From the NCBI GenBank assembly GCA_020633995.1, contig JACKCO010000005.1, forward strand, positions 1 through 64,000: a stretch of 64,000 nucleotides of DNA, given 5' to 3'. The notes below the pieces were generated by a model, which was not told the origin of the DNA, did no database searches, and was given only the letters and a program-made list of their open reading frames with translations. This DNA comes from Campylobacterota bacterium (lineage in GTDB: Bacteria; Babelota; Babeliae; Babelales; RVW-14). The translations under genes and the position numbers were made by a program. How positions within the stretch are numbered: position 1 is the stretch's first letter; each line of letters opens with the position of its first letter. This document shows positions 19,139 to 27,423 of this stretch, piece by piece.

Positions 19139-20539
19139 ATGAAAAGCGTGATTTTTAGGCTCTATGATATCCGTGGCATTGTTGATCAAGAACTCATCAT
19201 TGATCAGGTATATGATCTTGCCCGCGCCATCGTTACCAAGATTAAGCATAAACACCAAGGCATTAAACAAGTCATCGTAGGACGTGACGGAAGATCTCAC
19301 TCGTCACTTATTCATCGCCATGTTTGCAACGCTATCATTGATAGTGGGCTTGATGTCATTGACATTGGCATTTGTCCGACCCCCATTGTCTACTTTGCAG
19401 TGCATGTCCTTGACATTCCCACAGGGCTTGTTATCACAGCGTCACACAATCCCAAAGAATACAACGGCATTAAAATGTGGGGCATTGCTGGTCCTCAAAT
19501 TCAGGAAATTCGTACAATCTTTGAAGAAAAAACATTCACCCCTCTTGCCGACAACAAAGGTAGCATAATCGATAAACCTATGATTGATGACTACATAGCA
19601 TACCTCGTCGAGCAATTTCCTCATTTAGTCGGCAACAACATAGGCTGTGTAATTGACTGTGGCAATGCCACAGGGAGCACAGTACTACCTAAACTTGTAA
19701 CCGCTATGAAATGGAAAAATGTAAAACTACTTTATGACCAGCTTGATGGCGATTTTCCCCACCATCATCCAGATCCAACGCTTCCCGAAAACATGCAAGA
19801 TGTTGCTCAGGCTCTTACCACAGATAGCTCACTTGAACTAGGCGCAGGCCTTGATGGTGATTGCGATCGAATGAATCCGATGACCAAAAATGGCACCTTG
19901 ATCCCAGGGGACAAGGTTTTAGCTCTATTTGCAAAAAAAGTAATTCAGGACATACCGGGCGCCGGTATAGTGCTTGACATTAAGGGATCGGCTAGTATTA
20001 TGAAGCTTTTACAGGAGTGGGGAGGAAAAGCTCATATGGCTCCATCAGGGCACACAATGATTAAACAGGCCATGGCAGAACAAAAAGCTCTTTTGGGCGG
20101 CGAACTGAGCTGTCACTTCTTTTTTCACGATCGTTATTTTGGCTACGATGATGGTATTTACTCCATCCTCAGGCTGTTTGAAATTATACAACAAGAAAAT
20201 AAACCACTAGAAAAACTCCTAGAACTACTACCCGATACGCTCAACTCTCCAGAGTTTCGCATTGAATGTGAAGGTGAGGAGAATAAAGCAAAAATAGTTG
20301 ATCACGTAAAAAGTGTTTTTGCAGCCCGTAATGATGCTGATTTAATAACTATTGATGGCGTTAAAGCTCACACACCCTATGGCTGGGGCCTTGTTCGAGC
20401 ATCCAACACTCAACCAGTTATCAGCCTACGCTTTGAAGCTGAAAACGAACAAAATTTAAAGCAAATCAAACAAGATTTTGTTGATGCACTCACACCATAC
20501 TATGACTCCAATGAGTTAAGGGAAAAATTTGAACTTTAA
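19139..20539 (+). CDS. manB: phosphomannomutase / phosphoglucomutase
   Basis: Alpha-D-phosphohexomutase that interconverts sugar 1- and 6-phosphates, feeding nucleotide-sugar synthesis. The active-site phosphoserine loop TASHNP is at about residues 100-105 (S102), the metal-binding DGDCDR loop at about 239-244, the sugar-binding GGELSCHFFF segment near 320, and the C-terminal phosphate-binding domain ends near 430. The 466 residues match ManB/AlgC. Glucose versus mannose specificity cannot be told. AAGGG precedes the start. The endonuclease IV-like gene follows after 4 bases. Confidence 0.92.
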   Translation: MKSVIFRLYDIRGIVDQELIIDQVYDLARAIVTKIKHKHQGIKQVIVGRDGRSHSSLIHRHVCNAIIDSGLDVIDIGICPTPIVYFAVHVLDIPTGLVITASHNPKEYNGIKMWGIAGPQIQEIRTIFEEKTFTPLADNKGSIIDKPMIDDYIAYLVEQFPHLVGNNIGCVIDCGNATGSTVLPKLVTAMKWKNVKLLYDQLDGDFPHHHPDPTLPENMQDVAQALTTDSSLELGAGLDGDCDRMNPMTKNGTLIPGDKVLALFAKKVIQDIPGAGIVLDIKGSASIMKLLQEWGGKAHMAPSGHTMIKQAMAEQKALLGGELSCHFFFHDRYFGYDDGIYSILRLFEIIQQENKPLEKLLELLPDTLNSPEFRIECEGEENKAKIVDHVKSVFAARNDADLITIDGVKAHTPYGWGLVRASNTQPVISLRFEAENEQNLKQIKQDFVDALTPYYDSNELREKFEL

Positions 20540-20543
20540 AAAT

Positions 20544-21377
20544 ATGCTTGGCCTGCACCTTCGTTTAAAAGACTCTATATCATCTCTTGCTCGGGAAGCG
20601 AGCTCGTACGCTATTCCAATTTTTCAATTTTTTCTAACAACGCAAAAAGACGGTAAATACATTCCCATTTCAAGAGATGATTACAAAGAATTTAACCATC
20701 TTCGCCAAAGTTTTGATCCTGCGCTCTTTATTCACAGCTCCTACTGGATTAACCCATCAAGTGGAAACAAAGCATGCCTTAATTCATCAAAAAAACTTCT
20801 TACCAAAGAAATTAAAACTGCAAATAGGCTGGATATTCCTTACCTTGTGCTTCACCCAGGCTCAGCAAAAGGCTTTACCGGTGCGCAAAAAGATTACAAA
20901 CAAGCTGGCATTACAACGCTTGCGGATACACTCAACAGTGTTTTAAAGCATGAACCAAATATAAAAATCCTATTAGAAAACACAGCCCATGGTAACTACT
21001 CAATTGGCAGCGATCTCACTGACTTTGCAAAGCTTTATCAGTATCTTGATAAGCCCGAACAAGTGGGATTTTGCCTCGACTTCGCCCATGCATATGCCTA
21101 CGGTTATGATATTTCAAAGGTTGATGAATTTGTTGCCTTCGTAGAGCAAAACATGCCCCTGGAACATATAAAACTCATACACCTTAATGACACAAATGAA
21201 ACTCACGGCTCCCAAAAAGACTCTCACGCAGCTCCAGGGGAGGGCAAGATAGGATCTACAATACTAAAGCAGTATCTCAAGCATGAAAAGCTCAAAACCA
21301 TTCCACGTATCGTTGAAGCTCCCGTCATGAGTGAAACTGATACCCAGAAACTGCTCAAAACCCTTTATAAATGGTAG
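20544..21377 (+). CDS. nfo: endonuclease IV-like AP endonuclease
   Basis: TIM-barrel enzyme that cuts the 5' side of abasic sites in base-excision repair. Metal-ligand segments are visible: LVLHPGS (about 105-111), ILLENTAHG (about 142-150), VGFCLDFAHAYAYG (about 175-188), IHLNDT (about 213-218) and the DSHAAPGEGKIG loop (about 226-237). The 277 residues are normal. I start it at the ATG at 20544, because the family begins directly with the first barrel strand (LGLHLRL), rather than at a TTG overlapping manB. It is probably co-transcribed with manB. The first barrel strand is less conserved than usual. Confidence 0.88.
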   Translation: MLGLHLRLKDSISSLAREASSYAIPIFQFFLTTQKDGKYIPISRDDYKEFNHLRQSFDPALFIHSSYWINPSSGNKACLNSSKKLLTKEIKTANRLDIPYLVLHPGSAKGFTGAQKDYKQAGITTLADTLNSVLKHEPNIKILLENTAHGNYSIGSDLTDFAKLYQYLDKPEQVGFCLDFAHAYAYGYDISKVDEFVAFVEQNMPLEHIKLIHLNDTNETHGSQKDSHAAPGEGKIGSTILKQYLKHEKLKTIPRIVEAPVMSETDTQKLLKTLYKW

Positions 21378-21492
21378 CGTTTGCAATTTCCTGTACTTCT
21401 TACTATGCTATAAGGACATGTTCAAAGCAGGGATGGGTTTTCTTTATTACAATAAGTAAATAACAATAACACATATCGGGGAGGCTTATCTT

Positions 21493-22278
21493 ATGAAAAA
21501 GCACATCAAATATGTTCTGATTGTTGCAACGCTAGTACTTTCCAGTCAGGCTGAAGGATTTACACCGAAAAGTAAAACTGACACGTATCTTGACCTACTT
21601 CACAAAAAGGCTGAGCAAATAGGCTCAAGCACGAGTAAGGCACTCAAAGTATTTACTGCTCAAATAGAAAAGGCAAAAGATGAATTAGCCCACTCTGGCA
21701 GTGAATTTTTCAAATCATTTTGCACAGACGCGCAACATCATCTTGACGGAATCAAGGATGAATGCGCTCAACACATTGAAGACCAAATAAAGAGCAACGT
21801 ACCCTGGATAAAACAGGCTTATTACGGCTCAAACAAAGAAATATTCAAAGGCGTCTGCGCAAAGCTCCCACTCATTCTTCAAACTACATTCTCGAAAAAC
21901 AAGGAACAGGTTGAGAAGCTTGCCGGTGACATCGGTAAAGCGGTAACAAAAAGTTTGGGATCTAAAACAACAGCATCGCAGTTTTCTGCTGCAGAGATTA
22001 AAAGCAACCGACAGCTTATTGATAAGCTCTTTAACTCTGACGATGGCAAAAAAATACGCCAAAAGTTAACTACCGACCTAACAAGCCTTTACACATACAT
22101 CTCAGACTTCCAAGTCATTAAAGAAAATCAAGATCTTTTCTCAACAAAAAACAAAAACATAGTCGAAACAAAGGTCATTCCAGACCTGTTTGATAGCTTT
22201 GCAGCTCACTGTAGCAAACAAGAAATTGAAGTCTTCTTCAACTTCATTAAATGCTTTGTAGAACACAATATCATATAA
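21493..22278 (+). CDS. exported protein of unknown function
   Basis: A 261-residue protein that I do not recognise. The signal peptide is clear (about 1-22, YVLIVATLVLSSQAEG). The rest is mostly helical by composition, rich in Lys, Ser and Asp, and contains a few cysteines (about C77, C88, C102) that could pair in the periplasm. GGGGAGG lies 8 bases before the ATG. The gene stands alone and ends before a bidirectional terminator. Nothing points to a function. Confidence 0.7.
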   Translation: MKKHIKYVLIVATLVLSSQAEGFTPKSKTDTYLDLLHKKAEQIGSSTSKALKVFTAQIEKAKDELAHSGSEFFKSFCTDAQHHLDGIKDECAQHIEDQIKSNVPWIKQAYYGSNKEIFKGVCAKLPLILQTTFSKNKEQVEKLAGDIGKAVTKSLGSKTTASQFSAAEIKSNRQLIDKLFNSDDGKKIRQKLTTDLTSLYTYISDFQVIKENQDLFSTKNKNIVETKVIPDLFDSFAAHCSKQEIEVFFNFIKCFVEHNII

Positions 22279-22348
22279 GGCATTAGTTTTGACAAGAGTT
22301 CTAAAATTAAAGAATGTTTTGTTGAAAGCTTATATCTCCTATATCATT

Positions 22349-22431
22349 CTGAATCTATTTCAGCATCCAGAGAGTGATTTTTCATTTTGTCTGAATGCTG
22401 ATCCTAAAACAATCCTCTGATCAAGTCAGAG
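22349..22431. repeat. two degenerate copies of the dispersed hairpin, in opposite orientation
   Basis: Hairpins CTGAA(5)TTCAG (22349-22363) and CTCTGA(5)TCAGAG (22415-22431) sit in the gap after the exported-protein gene, with the flanks ATCCAG and ATCC that mark the two ends of the dispersed palindrome family. Confidence 0.45.
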
Positions 22432-22496
22432 CTCACGGTTCAGGAATACATAACAAAGTTTCAACACAAAAAGAAACACTCCACCTTAGAATGCAA

Positions 22497-22540
22497 CAAA
22501 AAAAGCCGCTCTTTTTAGAGCGGCTTTAAATTTTTTTATA
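22497..22540. terminator. bidirectional terminator between converging genes
   Basis: A perfect stem of at least 10 bp (AAGCCGCTCT / AGAGCGGCTT, loop TTTT) at 22503-22526. A T tract follows on the plus side (22530-22537) and, on the minus strand, T7 follows the stem. It can serve rplU (minus) and the exported-protein gene (plus). Confidence 0.85.
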
Positions 22541-22552
22541 TATCAAAAGCTT

Positions 22553-22891
22553 TTAGATGCTCTCGATACGAAGAACCGTAATCGGCTGTCTATGGCCCGT
22601 CTTTGTACGGTGCTTTTTACGGCGCTTAAATTTGAAAACAATAACTTTGTCGCCCTTGGTGTGTTTCACAACACTCGCTTTAACTGCAGCACCTTCAATG
22701 TACGGCTTACCAAATTCAAATTTGTCTTCGCCAGTCTTTTTAAACAATACCTCAGAAAAAGAGATCTCGCTTCCAGCATCGCCCTCAAGCTTTTCTACCG
22801 CAATAGTTTTTCCTGGAATAGCCTGGTACTGCTTGCCGCCAGTCTGAAAGATAGCGTATTGGTTAAACACCGGTTTTTGATTTTGTTCCAT
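22553..22891 (-). CDS. rplU: 50S ribosomal protein L21
   Basis: Large-subunit protein that binds 23S rRNA. The start has the family's YAIFQTGGKQYQA block (about 12-24), and the end has the FKFKRRKKHRTKTGHRQPIT block (about 86-105) that contacts RNA. The 112 residues are slightly longer than usual because of about ten extra N-terminal residues. In most bacteria rpmA (L27) follows directly; here a terminator follows instead and L27 is not in the window. Confidence 0.97.
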   Translation of the reverse strand: MEQNQKPVFNQYAIFQTGGKQYQAIPGKTIAVEKLEGDAGSEISFSEVLFKKTGEDKFEFGKPYIEGAAVKASVVKHTKGDKVIVFKFKRRKKHRTKTGHRQPITVLRIESI

Positions 22892-23089
22892 GGTTTATGT
22901 CCTTTATGCTCAAACACGTATGTACTGATCGTAATGAGACTGAATTATTTGTCTGAAAAACTAAAAATCGGCCCACATCATAGGCCTTTCTTAGGCTACC
23001 AGGCCTAGACATAAAGTCAAGAAAACACCGCTTAAAAGCCACTTACTGAGCTAGCAAAAATCCTAATATGAATAAATAAAAGCCTCTTT

Positions 23090-23117
23090 TTGTATCAAGT
23101 CGCTTTTATGATACAAT
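23090..23117 (+). promoter_or_regulatory. promoter of trhO
   Basis: TTGTAT (23090-23095) and TACAAT (23112-23117) are 16 bases apart, about 97 bases before the trhO ATG. The leader contains a small hairpin GCCAG(6)CTGGC (23142-23157), which resembles a member of the dispersed palindrome family. Confidence 0.6.
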
Positions 23118-23214
23118 TGCAAGAAGTATAGTCAGCTCGGTGCCAGGCAAGTCTGGCGCAACTGAAGGTATTACAAACTTAAAATCACATACTATCACAA
23201 AAACTGTAGAAGCC

Positions 23215-24138
23215 ATGAAAAAACATATTCTCTTATTTTACAAGTACGTCGATATTGACAATCTCAAAGCCATTAAAGACTGGCAGCTTGACCTTTGCAC
23301 ACAACTTAAGCTAACTGGTCGTATTATTTTGGCCCACGAAGGCATTAATGCCACGGTCTGTGGAGCTCCTGACGCAACGGACGCCTACATTAATGCAATG
23401 AATGAACATGAACTGTTTGGCGGCATAGATTTTAAGTGCGATGTGGTCAGCGGTAAATACGACTACTTCCCGAAGCTCTCGGTAAAAATAAAACAAGAGA
23501 TAGTTAACCTAGGGATCGATCCTACAAAAGTCTCAGCAAAAGAAACCAGCCAGCATCTCACCCCGCAGCAAGCACATCAACTCATAGAAGAGAATGACAA
23601 GGACCTTGTCATTCTAGACGCACGTAACAATTATGAATCAGCCATTGGCACATTTAGCGGTGCCATCACACCAGACATCAAGACATTTCGTGAGTTCCCG
23701 GAGTACATCGATCAAAACCAAAGCGAGTTCAAAGATAAAAAAGTTCTTATGTTCTGCACTGGCGGCATTCGCTGCGAACGCGCAACAGCCTACCTTTCAA
23801 AACAAAAACTCGCCAAAGAAGTATATCAGATTGAAGGTGGCATTGTTCGTTATGCTCAACACTATCCAGACGGATTTTTTAGAGGTAAAAACTACGTTTT
23901 TGATGCACGTGTTAGCGTTCCAATAACCGACGATATCTTGGGTTCATGCTCCCTGTGCAGTCAACCGTGCGACGAGTACATCAACTGCCGCAACGCTTCA
24001 TGCAATAACCATGTCATAGCGTGCCAGCAGTGCCAAAACACATACAACAAAACATGTAGTAATGTTTGCAAAGAGTTACTGGAGCAAAAGAAAGTCGCTC
24101 CACGACCTGAACGTAAAACTGTTAAAGCCGTAGTTTAA
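23215..24138 (+). CDS. trhO: tRNA uridine(34) hydroxylase, rhodanese family
   Basis: Oxygen-dependent enzyme (YceA/TrhO) that makes 5-hydroxyuridine at the wobble base of some tRNAs. The N-terminal acylphosphatase-like domain (about 1-95, with ILAHEGINATV at 38-48) is followed by a rhodanese domain (about 115-215) with the catalytic loop CTGGIRC (C181, C187). The C-terminal Cys-rich segment (about 242-285, CxxCxxxC then several CxxC pairs) is that of the family. I use the ATG at 23215 because the homologous region begins there; an upstream start at 23140 would overlap the leader hairpin. The length is 307 residues. Confidence 0.9.
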   Translation: MKKHILLFYKYVDIDNLKAIKDWQLDLCTQLKLTGRIILAHEGINATVCGAPDATDAYINAMNEHELFGGIDFKCDVVSGKYDYFPKLSVKIKQEIVNLGIDPTKVSAKETSQHLTPQQAHQLIEENDKDLVILDARNNYESAIGTFSGAITPDIKTFREFPEYIDQNQSEFKDKKVLMFCTGGIRCERATAYLSKQKLAKEVYQIEGGIVRYAQHYPDGFFRGKNYVFDARVSVPITDDILGSCSLCSQPCDEYINCRNASCNNHVIACQQCQNTYNKTCSNVCKELLEQKKVAPRPERKTVKAVV

Positions 24139-24198
24139 CAAGATATCCCCCTACAGGCATTACAATTTTGAAACCCATTGCTGCTATTTTTTGTCGTC

Positions 24199-24220
24199 AT
24201 CCCCGACTCCGATCGGGGAT
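24199..24220 (+). repeat. dispersed 22-base palindrome
   Basis: ATCCCCGA, loop CTCCGA, TCGGGGAT; flanked by CGTC on the left. It lies between trhO and the YqaA-like gene, both of which point toward it. The right flank (ATCTCCGTTTTAT) is shared with the copy at 31719. Confidence 0.75.
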
Positions 24221-24270
24221 CTCCGTTTTATAGCCTTTGTCTGAAGAGGCTCTGGCATAACCTGCTATTT

Positions 24271-24852
24271 TTAACGCAATGCCCCAGCACAGACAATAAC
24301 AAGTCCCGCAAATGCTACAACCAGATAATTAAAATAACGATCAATAAAACCTTCTATCTGAGGTCCCCACATCCAGGTTGCACCGGCAACCAAATAAAAA
24401 CGAGCAGCACGGGCAATCAGCGAATACATAATAAACGGAGCTATTGGAAGCCGACAAAAACCAGCGGTAATGGTAACCGCTTTGTAAGGAATTGGGGTAA
24501 AGCCTGCAATGAGCACTGCCCAATTTTGATAAAATCTGTATTTTGCAACCGCGCTGTCAAATACCTCTTGAGAAATAATCCATTTCAAAAAAAATGGTCC
24601 AATGCTGCTCCACAGCACTGAACCAATAAAATATCCGAACACACCACCAATAACCGACGACAACGTCGCAATGGTAGCATAAAAAAATGATCGCCGACTG
24701 TCCTTGATGCAAAATAAAATGAGAATCGGGTCGACAGGAACAATAAAAAACGACGCCTCAATAAAAAAGAAAAATGCTAACCAAACCACACCGTAACGTG
24801 AACAAGTTTTCTGACACATCCAATTGTACGTACGTCGAATCCAACCCATCAT
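24271..24852 (-). CDS. YqaA/DedA-type membrane protein
   Basis: A 193-residue inner-membrane protein of the VTT/SNARE-associated family (COG1238, YqaA). Four to five hydrophobic helices are visible, with the family's re-entrant segment around AGFTPIPYKAVTITAG (about 121-136), where the conserved Pro and Lys lie. DedA-like proteins are implicated in lipid-carrier recycling and proton-dependent transport. AAGGAG lies 8 bases before the first of two consecutive ATG codons. No operon partner is seen. Confidence 0.8.
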   Translation of the reverse strand: MMGWIRRTYNWMCQKTCSRYGVVWLAFFFFIEASFFIVPVDPILILFCIKDSRRSFFYATIATLSSVIGGVFGYFIGSVLWSSIGPFFLKWIISQEVFDSAVAKYRFYQNWAVLIAGFTPIPYKAVTITAGFCRLPIAPFIMYSLIARAARFYLVAGATWMWGPQIEGFIDRYFNYLVVAFAGLVIVCAGALR

Positions 24853-25028
24853 GACCCTACTCCTTTTTCTTTGCGTTTTTTAGATTCTCATTTTTATGAT
24901 AATGACCCAGGTAGTCTTTTGGGGTATTCATTGCCAACCCAATAATAACAAATTTCATCGTCCCCAAACCCACTTTTTGGCTTGACAAGGAAACACTTGA
25001 GTCTAATCACTACTGCCCCAATCTCGTC

Positions 25029-25113
25029 ACCCTGGACCCCGATCCAGGGTCCATTTCTAACAGCCAAGAATTCATTTATATGTCAATATGGATTGCGGGT
25101 CGGAGCCCGCAAT
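25029..25113. repeat. pair of dispersed palindromes in opposite orientation
   Basis: Copy one (25029-25050) is ACCCTGGA, loop CCCCGA, TCCAGGGT. Copy two (25092-25113) is ATTGCGGG, loop TCGGAG, CCCGCAAT, that is, the reverse orientation with loop CTCCGA. Both stems are 8 bp with 6-base loops, but the stem sequences differ completely, showing covariation. The rest of the 24853-25204 gap shows nothing further. Confidence 0.75.
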
Positions 25114-25204
25114 GACGAGCTTAAGTATGCATATCTCTTTTTCTTATAATAGTCACAAACTCCAACGGATCGTTCTTTTAAGGAGTCCGCTCCTCTATAA
25201 AAAC

Positions 25205-26563
25205 CTAACATCCAACTCGTTCTTTAATGTACCCCTCAAGTTGGTCAATGGCAACCCGTTCTTGCTTGCATGTGTCGCGATCACGCACCGTCACGGCCTG
25301 ATCATTTTCGCTGTCAAAATCATACGTAACACACAGTGGAGTACCAATTTCATCTTGACGACGATAGCGCTTACCAATAGATCCACCAGCATCAAACTGC
25401 ATAGATAAGCCAGTTTTTTTAAGATCTGTATATAATTTTTGTGTCTGTTCATTGAGTTTGTTGGTCAACGACAATACCGCAACCTTAACTGGCGCGACTG
25501 ATGGATGCAACGATAGAACCGTTCGCGCCTCGCCATCAATAACATCCTCTTTGTATCCGTCAAAAAGTAGTGTCAAAAACAAACGATCAACACCAACAGA
25601 ACATTCTACCACGTGTGGTGTGTACGACTGCTTTGTTTGCTCGTCAAAAACAACCAAATCTTTGCCAGAATGTTTGGTATGTTGTGATAAATCATAATCA
25701 GATCGATGTGCAATGCCTTCAAGCTCTTTCCAGCCAAATGGAAAGTTGTACTCAACATCGTCACAGCATTTTGAATAGTGAGCAAGCTCATCAGACTCGT
25801 GAGGACGCAAGCGCACACGCTCTTTGTTCAGGCCAAGTGAGTCATAAAAATCACGTCTTCGCTCACGCCACAGCTCAAAATATTTGTCTGACTCATCTGG
25901 ATGACAGAAAAACTCAAGCTCCATCTGCTCAAATTCACGCATGCGAAAGAGAAATTGTTTCGGGGTAATTTCGTTACGAAATGCCTTACCAATTTGGGCA
26001 ACTCCAAACGGAATTTTTACCCTGTTGCTCGACATAATATTTTTAAAGTTTACAAAAATAGACTGTGCTGTTTCTGGACGCAAATACGCAACGCTGGTTG
26101 CATCAGCCAGTGCTCCCAGCTGTGTCTGAAACATCAGCTGAAACTGACGTACATCAGTCCAATTTTTAACACCACATGACTGACAACCCTTTTCAAGGTC
26201 AAGCTCATCAGCACGAAATCGCTTTTTGCAGTTCAAGCAATCAACCATCGGATCAGAAAAATTGTCTAAATGACCTGAGGCTTTCCACATCGCCTCAGAA
26301 CCAAGCTGAGCTCCATCAAAAAACAAGACGTCTTCAGGATAACGGGTTAATGACGTACGCCATGCTTCTTTGATGTTTAAGCGCATTTGAGCGCCCAACG
26401 GACCAAAGTCATACACCCCGTTAAGGCCAGAGTAAATGTCGGCAGTCGGATACACAAACCCTCTGCGTTTACATAGAGCTACAATTTTTTCAAGCGTTAC
26501 GCTACTCTGTGTTGCTTCAACGGTATGAGTAGTTTTTTCTTTTTCAAGAGATGGAGAGGACAT
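25205..26563 (-). CDS. glyQS: glycyl-tRNA synthetase, dimeric type
   Basis: Class II synthetase that charges tRNA-Gly, of the single-chain alpha-2 type rather than the bacterial alpha2-beta2 type. Visible are the early RRGFVYP and YDFGPLGAQMRLNIK segments (about 33-63), a CxxC...CxxC zinc ribbon (about 110-131), motif 2 (FRNEITPKQFLFRMREFEQME, about 195-215) and motif 3 (VECSVGVDRLFLTLL), then the C-terminal anticodon-binding domain. The 452 residues are normal. AAGGA precedes the ATG, and no T-box leader is seen. Confidence 0.96.
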   Translation of the reverse strand: MSSPSLEKEKTTHTVEATQSSVTLEKIVALCKRRGFVYPTADIYSGLNGVYDFGPLGAQMRLNIKEAWRTSLTRYPEDVLFFDGAQLGSEAMWKASGHLDNFSDPMVDCLNCKKRFRADELDLEKGCQSCGVKNWTDVRQFQLMFQTQLGALADATSVAYLRPETAQSIFVNFKNIMSSNRVKIPFGVAQIGKAFRNEITPKQFLFRMREFEQMELEFFCHPDESDKYFELWRERRRDFYDSLGLNKERVRLRPHESDELAHYSKCCDDVEYNFPFGWKELEGIAHRSDYDLSQHTKHSGKDLVVFDEQTKQSYTPHVVECSVGVDRLFLTLLFDGYKEDVIDGEARTVLSLHPSVAPVKVAVLSLTNKLNEQTQKLYTDLKKTGLSMQFDAGGSIGKRYRRQDEIGTPLCVTYDFDSENDQAVTVRDRDTCKQERVAIDQLEGYIKERVGC

Positions 26564-26691
26564 AGCTATCCTTGTATGATTTTAAAAGACTATACGATCG
26601 ATAATACGGCTCGTGCGAACTCGCTTTCAAATGTAGCTTTAAATCAGCCTATTTGCAAGGGGTGCAAGGCTACCCCAATTAAACATCTTAC

Positions 26692-26750
26692 TCGTCATGC
26701 CGGGCCCTGTCCTCTTGCTTGACAAGGGGATGCGAGCCAGTATCCATGGT
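26692..26750. repeat. long, degenerate member of the dispersed palindrome family
   Basis: It starts with CGTCAT like other copies but has a longer inner part with TGTCCTCTTGCTTGACA between GGGCCC-like and GGGG arms, similar to the copy at 50263. It lies in the gap upstream of glyQS (26564-26838), which otherwise holds nothing I can identify. Confidence 0.5.
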
Positions 26751-26838
26751 AATACTCAGGTGACAGAATGAGCCAGTCAGATACTATCCAAACTAGAAAA
26801 ATAATAAAAAAAAGAACAACACGTTCAAGAACCAAAAT

Positions 26839-27262
26839 CTAGGGCCGAAATCGATCAAGCAACGCCAATATTAAAGCCAAACCTTTTTCAGCAGACAACG
26901 CAACATAGTCGGCAACAGCATCGTCATAAGCTTGTGCAATTTTTTTATGAGCACGAAACATGCCCCGCAACTGTGCAACTTCATCAACCGTGACAAGACC
27001 AACCCCGTACATGCTGCTTAAAATTTCACTTTCCTGGTGTTGCAAAGTCCTGCCCCCATGCAAATTCACACGGTAACACTGAAAGTACTGCATAAGTAGA
27101 CTGAATGTATATTTGTATCGACAAATCACACTATCACGCAACGTTCTTTCCCAAACATGCCCATCAAGCTGTCCCAACACTTTGCCTGTAGAGCCCAATC
27201 GCAGTGCCCAACGTTGCTGCTGCCTGCGTCAATGTCTGATGCTGAGTAATAAGTTCTTTCAT
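26839..27262 (-). pseudogene. decayed HI0074-like (HEPN-type) nucleotidyltransferase partner
   Basis: Helical protein resembling the HI0074 substrate-binding partner of minimal nucleotidyltransferases, a family related to HEPN toxins. An ATG at 27262 with AAAAAGG upstream opens a frame (MKELITQHQTLTQAAATLG) that stops after about 32 codons. The rest, including the family's LRDSVICRYKYTFSLL helix, continues in another frame from about 27198, so an indel near 27170-27200 breaks the gene. In addition, the Arg...His site of the family reads RAHKKIAQAYDD, with Gln where His is expected. No nucleotidyltransferase gene is adjacent. It is probably a remnant of a toxin-antitoxin-like pair. Confidence 0.6.
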
Positions 27263-27328
27263 AGGCCTTTTTCTATACGATGATAAACAAAAAACATCTA
27301 CCAGCAAGGACTATAACACACTCCTTAT

Positions 27329-27364
27329 AAAAAAAGAACGGCCACGACATTGCTGCCATGGCCG
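27329..27364 (-). terminator. terminator of the 27.4-28.6 kb gene
   Basis: On the minus strand CGGCCA pairs with TGGCCG across a 14-base partly paired loop and is followed by TTCTTTTTTT. Confidence 0.75.
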
Positions 27365-27423
27365 CTGCATAAAGCGCAGTAATTACTTACCGCGCTTCTG
27401 CCCCCCGCAAAATGATTTTTTAT

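Noticed and set aside
20529..20543. TTG start of the endonuclease IV-like gene overlapping manB
   Set aside because: The ATG at 20544 opens directly into the first barrel strand of the family; the extra residues match nothing.
24178..24621. 147-residue plus-strand frame across the palindrome and the YqaA-like gene
   Set aside because: Antisense to a membrane protein with clear family motifs, and it begins inside a dispersed palindrome.
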